A stretch of DNA of 37,047 bases, from NCBI GenBank assembly GCA_902493275.1, contig CABUOQ010000017.1, positions 1 through 37,047 of the forward strand. Direction: 5' to 3'. The notes under the pieces are model-generated. The model saw only the letters and a list, made by a program, of their open reading frames with translations, was not told where the DNA came from and did not search any database. Positions 34,096-37,047 of this stretch are shown here, piece by piece. Position 1 is the first letter of the stretch; the number at the start of each line of letters is the position of its first letter. The translations under genes and the position numbers were made by a program. The DNA comes from an uncultured Bacillota bacterium (GTDB taxonomy: Bacteria; Bacillota_I; Bacilli_A; RFN20; CAG-449).

Positions 34096-35904
34096 ATGAA
34101 GAAAATATTGAAAGTTTTTTTACCAATTACACTTTTATCGATGATTTTTGCTTGTGAAAGTGTACAAACTAGTTCTAGTTCCACATCAGTTTCTGAAAGC
34201 ACTTCTGAAAGCATTTCAAGCGGCTCATCTACTTATCAAAAAGAAGAATTATTTGCTACTTTAGAAGCCTATCCGTTAGCTTTAAAAGGAGAATATATTG
34301 AAAAGACTGTCTCTGGAGAAGAAGAATATGAAAGAAGCCATTATTCTTATGAGACATTGTTAAACGGAAATATGTATTACAATAAGCAAGAAAGTGACTA
34401 TGGATTCGTTGAACAACGTGTCGATAAGGATCAATATGGTTTAGCGTATACTTCAGAATTGAATCCACTTACAAATACAATTGATAATTATTATTATGGA
34501 AATGAGATGACTGGATTTTATCCATTTGAATCAGTTTTCCCTAATCCATTTAAGAATGTAAGTCGTCTATTTGATGTAGTTGATAATAAGTTAGTTCTTG
34601 CGGATACATATAATTTTAATTTTACTGCATTAAACAATTATTTAACAGCTGGTCAAGGATTTAATGGTGTTACTGATTTTGAAACCTTAGCAATTACTTT
34701 TGATGGCGCAAAACCTACTTCTATTGAAGTAAAATTATTAAATAAACAATATGAACAATATGGTGAGGTCACTTCTTATACTTACACCGGAACATTTGTC
34801 TCTGAAGAAGATATAACAGTCAAAGCTCAACCAACAACTCACGCTAAAGAGGCTGGTCAAGAAAAGTTACAAGCGATGTTCACTAGATTAAAAGAATATA
34901 ACTATACTCTTTCTTTGACTCAAACAACTAATTATGGTGAAGAAGATTATGCTTATGCTGAAGAAGAGGAAGAAGAAACCGAAGATAGTGCAACTAGAGT
35001 TACTTCATATGTGACTAAAGATGGTTTTTATAATAACTATGTCTCTGGATTCTATGGCAAAGTTGACGATGGAAAATATATGACAAGTGAAGGAATCATC
35101 GACTTTGAGATGAATGAAGGTAAAGTTAAAGAATTAAAAGCACCTATGCCAACAAGAGATGTTGAGTATTTCTGGGGTGGATCATGGAATTATTCATGTG
35201 AATGCTTTGATGTTAATGAGGATGGTTCATTTACTTTACCAAGTTATGATGGATTCTATAGTGAAATTTGGACTGAACTCTTATCTGATTTCAATGCTGT
35301 CTCAGTTGGTGTTATGGATGCTGGTTCGTTAAGATTTGTCATTGATGAAGCTAATGATACTTTATCATATACATATACTTGCTTTGAAGGTAGCGAAGAG
35401 TATTCAGTAGTTATCTCTAATATTGGTACAACAGTATTGCCAGTAACCTTTGATCAAGTTGAAAAATATGTTCCATTTACCAATTGGACTGATTATTGTA
35501 ATTCTGATAGATGGAATAAAGATTTTGGTACAGTTTTAGACTTTATCTCTGGAAATCAAAAAGATGATATTCCATTTATCGATTCACCATATAATTATCT
35601 TCGTTCATATGATGCTGATTCAGAATTTGATTTCGATACTTTTGAAACCACAATTACGGGAGCTCATTCAGCTGAACAATCATGGGAATTTGATACAACT
35701 GTCCAAGTGCTTGAAAACGCTAATAAGATTTTTGATAAAATCGATTCCGTTGGAAAATACACATATAATTATGCAACTGATACCTACATCTATGAAAGTG
35801 GAGAAGCAAAATTCTCATTACAAGTTTCTTTTGCAAATGATTATATGACCATGGATGGATTATTCAAACATATCCTTACAATGACAATAGTAAATTTAAA
35901 GTAA
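34096..35904 (+). CDS. Large acidic lipoprotein, unknown
   Basis: 602 residues. The signal peptide ends in MIFAC with Cys20 as lipid site, followed by a Ser/Thr-rich linker (about 24-45). The mature protein is acidic, Tyr- and Ser-rich and probably beta-stranded, with an exposed run AEEEEEETED near residue 290. Two halves each contain paired strands of the type TSYTYTGTFV and LSYTYTCFEG, hinting at an internal duplication. No enzymatic motif was recognised. The ATG at 34096 is set by AGGGGGG (34081-34087); a longer frame from 33982 would pass through the GH31 terminator. It is alone between the GH31 terminator and the promoter at 35972. It could be a substrate-binding or surface protein; no function is claimed. 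Confidence 0.85.
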   Translation: MKKILKVFLPITLLSMIFACESVQTSSSSTSVSESTSESISSGSSTYQKEELFATLEAYPLALKGEYIEKTVSGEEEYERSHYSYETLLNGNMYYNKQESDYGFVEQRVDKDQYGLAYTSELNPLTNTIDNYYYGNEMTGFYPFESVFPNPFKNVSRLFDVVDNKLVLADTYNFNFTALNNYLTAGQGFNGVTDFETLAITFDGAKPTSIEVKLLNKQYEQYGEVTSYTYTGTFVSEEDITVKAQPTTHAKEAGQEKLQAMFTRLKEYNYTLSLTQTTNYGEEDYAYAEEEEEETEDSATRVTSYVTKDGFYNNYVSGFYGKVDDGKYMTSEGIIDFEMNEGKVKELKAPMPTRDVEYFWGGSWNYSCECFDVNEDGSFTLPSYDGFYSEIWTELLSDFNAVSVGVMDAGSLRFVIDEANDTLSYTYTCFEGSEEYSVVISNIGTTVLPVTFDQVEKYVPFTNWTDYCNSDRWNKDFGTVLDFISGNQKDDIPFIDSPYNYLRSYDADSEFDFDTFETTITGAHSAEQSWEFDTTVQVLENANKIFDKIDSVGKYTYNYATDTYIYESGEAKFSLQVSFANDYMTMDGLFKHILTMTIVNLK

Positions 35905-35971
35905 TTTAAAAGCACTTAAATTATTATTTGCCTATAAATATATCGCCCAAGAGCCTTTTTTAGAAAATTGT

Positions 35972-35999
35972 TTGACAAAAAATCTATATATATTAAAAT
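35972..35999 (+). promoter_or_regulatory. Promoter of the two small membrane protein genes
   Basis: TTGACA (35972-35977), 16-base spacer, TAAAAT (35994-35999), 45 bases before the first start codon. Confidence 0.7.
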
Positions 36000-36043
36000 T
36001 AAATTAACAAGTGGAAGGTTAAATTTAATATTAAGGAGGTCAA

Positions 36044-36481
36044 ATGCAATTTAATTCTAAAAAAAACTATAAGACCGATATGTTATCACGCATGCAAGTT
36101 GTGCATTTAGGAAAAATATTATTTAATCTCGAATTTTTAGTTTTAATAATAATGTTATCTAGCGTTATATCAATATTGATACCAGTAGTTTTTTACTTAT
36201 TTATGTTGCTTATATCGCTAGTAACATTTTTTTCTATTTATATTATTTATCCTGAATTTGCTTCTTGGTGGGGAAGTGGAACAGTGATGCTTGAGATCTC
36301 TGAGATGTTAAATCAAAGTTGGAAGTATACTGTTCCTATTTTAATTGTTATTTCCATTCTGGCAATAATTTGCTTATCAAATGATAAATCAAAATCTAAT
36401 AAAGGAAAAATCATATGTTCTATCATCATGGCATCCATAGCACTTTTGATATTTATTTTTAGAGTTTTAATGGGGGTATAA
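36044..36481 (+). CDS. Four-helix membrane protein, unknown
   Basis: 145 residues with predicted membrane helices at about 30-47, 48-68, 96-111 and 122-141. The first 25 residues are basic and face the cytoplasm by the positive-inside rule. An outside loop between helices 2 and 3 carries EFASWWGSGT. No known family was recognised. AAGGAGG a few bases before the ATG makes the start secure. Its TAA stop shares a base with the next gene's ATG (TAATG), so the two are translated together and may form a complex. Confidence 0.75.
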   Translation: MQFNSKKNYKTDMLSRMQVVHLGKILFNLEFLVLIIMLSSVISILIPVVFYLFMLLISLVTFFSIYIIYPEFASWWGSGTVMLEISEMLNQSWKYTVPILIVISILAIICLSNDKSKSNKGKIICSIIMASIALLIFIFRVLMGV

Positions 36482-36990
36482 TGATGAATAGAGTAAATTT
36501 GATTTTAAAAAAATCTTATAATGTTGATAATTTATTAATTCTTATTGATGATAAACCTTTGCAGATTAAAAAGAACCAGTTCGGAAATTATATTTTAAAA
36601 TACGATACAGAACGCGATACGATAAACCTCAAAGTTATGAGGATAATTGATGTCGGTGGTATTGGATGGTTCTTATTACAGTTATTATTTTTTATAATCA
36701 GTATTTTTGGAATATTTGATATTCATAAAAAAGAAAGATGCTTGGTAATTGAATATGAAAGTAATTTAACCTTGCAAGAGGAAAATAATGTTGAAATCGT
36801 CATTTGTGCGTTAAAAGATAGTACTTCACCAGTTGAAGTTCATTCTACTTTGGTTAATGAAGAACTCACAAACAAATGTTATATTGATACTTCAGCAAGA
36901 AAAAAATTAAAGTATTTAAGTATTTCCAAGTTGCTTTTAGCACTTTTATTAATTGTTGGTATTATATTTTTAATTATAGAATTGATATAG
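36481..36990 (+). CDS. Two-helix membrane protein with beta-rich segments, unknown
   Basis: 169 residues. A beta-rich N-terminal part (about 4-53, alternating hydrophobics with LLILIDDKPLQI) is followed by a membrane helix (57-80). A second beta-rich part (about 86-137) and a C-terminal helix (149-168) follow. The two soluble parts could be halves of one sandwich split by the helix. No family recognised. The ATG at 36481 overlaps the previous stop; GGGGG lies at 36472-36476, and an in-frame ATG at 36484 is equally possible. Cotranscribed with the four-helix protein. Confidence 0.7.
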   Translation: MMNRVNLILKKSYNVDNLLILIDDKPLQIKKNQFGNYILKYDTERDTINLKVMRIIDVGGIGWFLLQLLFFIISIFGIFDIHKKERCLVIEYESNLTLQEENNVEIVICALKDSTSPVEVHSTLVNEELTNKCYIDTSARKKLKYLSISKLLLALLLIVGIIFLIIELI

Positions 36991-37047
36991 AAGGAGACTA
37001 ACTATTAAAAAACAATAGGGAAATTAAAATTTTTATAAAAGTAATTA

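Noticed and set aside
36991..37047. AAGGAGA right after the last gene suggests another start, with ATT at 37004 and a slippery-like AAAAAAC
   Set aside because: No ATG, GTG or TTG lies at proper spacing; the ATT frame stops after four codons, and the A-run is in the wrong phase for a classical -1 slip. The window ends before anything can be tested.
1..37047. Mobile element, prophage or CRISPR array
   Set aside because: No transposase, integrase or phage structural gene, no target duplications and no regularly spaced direct repeats were seen.

Overview
This is a stretch of an AT-rich (very low GC) bacterial chromosome read with the standard code: addB ends in two tandem TGA codons, so TGA is a stop and this is not a Mycoplasma-type code. 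Strong AAGGAGG ribosome binding sites, TTGACA/TATAAT promoters, CIRCE elements, a zinc-type L32, AddAB, a CcpA-like LacI regulator and many Ser-rich lipoproteins point to a Firmicute of the Bacilli/Erysipelotrichia/Mollicutes neighbourhood, plausibly an uncultured gut-type lineage. That placement is inference. No rRNA, tRNA, transposase, integrase, phage gene or CRISPR array was seen. No gap between genes exceeds about 225 bases.

Left part (1-13571): a gene leaving the window at the left edge (minus); a LysM-GH18 spore-type hydrolase (minus); a preQ1-I-like riboswitch with queT; clpB behind a promoter carrying two CIRCE operators; a convergent two-gene operon of secreted lipoproteins (ComEC-like metallo-beta-lactamase fold protein and M6-like metalloprotease); a DNA/RNA maintenance run nfo-rsmE-mtaB; rpmF; deoC; a small membrane-anchored helical protein; a LacI/CcpA-type regulator with a small membrane protein.

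Middle (13608-23143): one promoter (TTGCAA-17-TATAAT) precedes a tightly packed unit plsC, MacB-like ABC ATPase, double-FtsX permease, addB, addA. The AddAB nuclease-helicase is reduced: AddB is far shorter than in Bacillus and shows no Walker A, but keeps its nuclease and Fe-S cysteines.

Right part (23244-37047) holds the most unusual material. A 1719-residue exported or membrane-anchored protein is built of about seven degenerate tandem beta-rich units, with an A-B-A-B higher-order duplication in the middle. Next to it lies a 445-residue protein with the topology and C-terminal layout of an ABC exporter, but every ATP-handling motif (Walker A, signature, Walker B, H-switch) has been replaced: a pseudo-ABC protein. 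I found no description of such a pair from memory, and it is my best candidate for an undescribed system. Beyond it are a class-3 aldehyde dehydrogenase, a GH31 glycosidase with an inserted PA14 domain and a palindrome inside its promoter, a large acidic lipoprotein, and an overlapping pair of small unknown membrane proteins.
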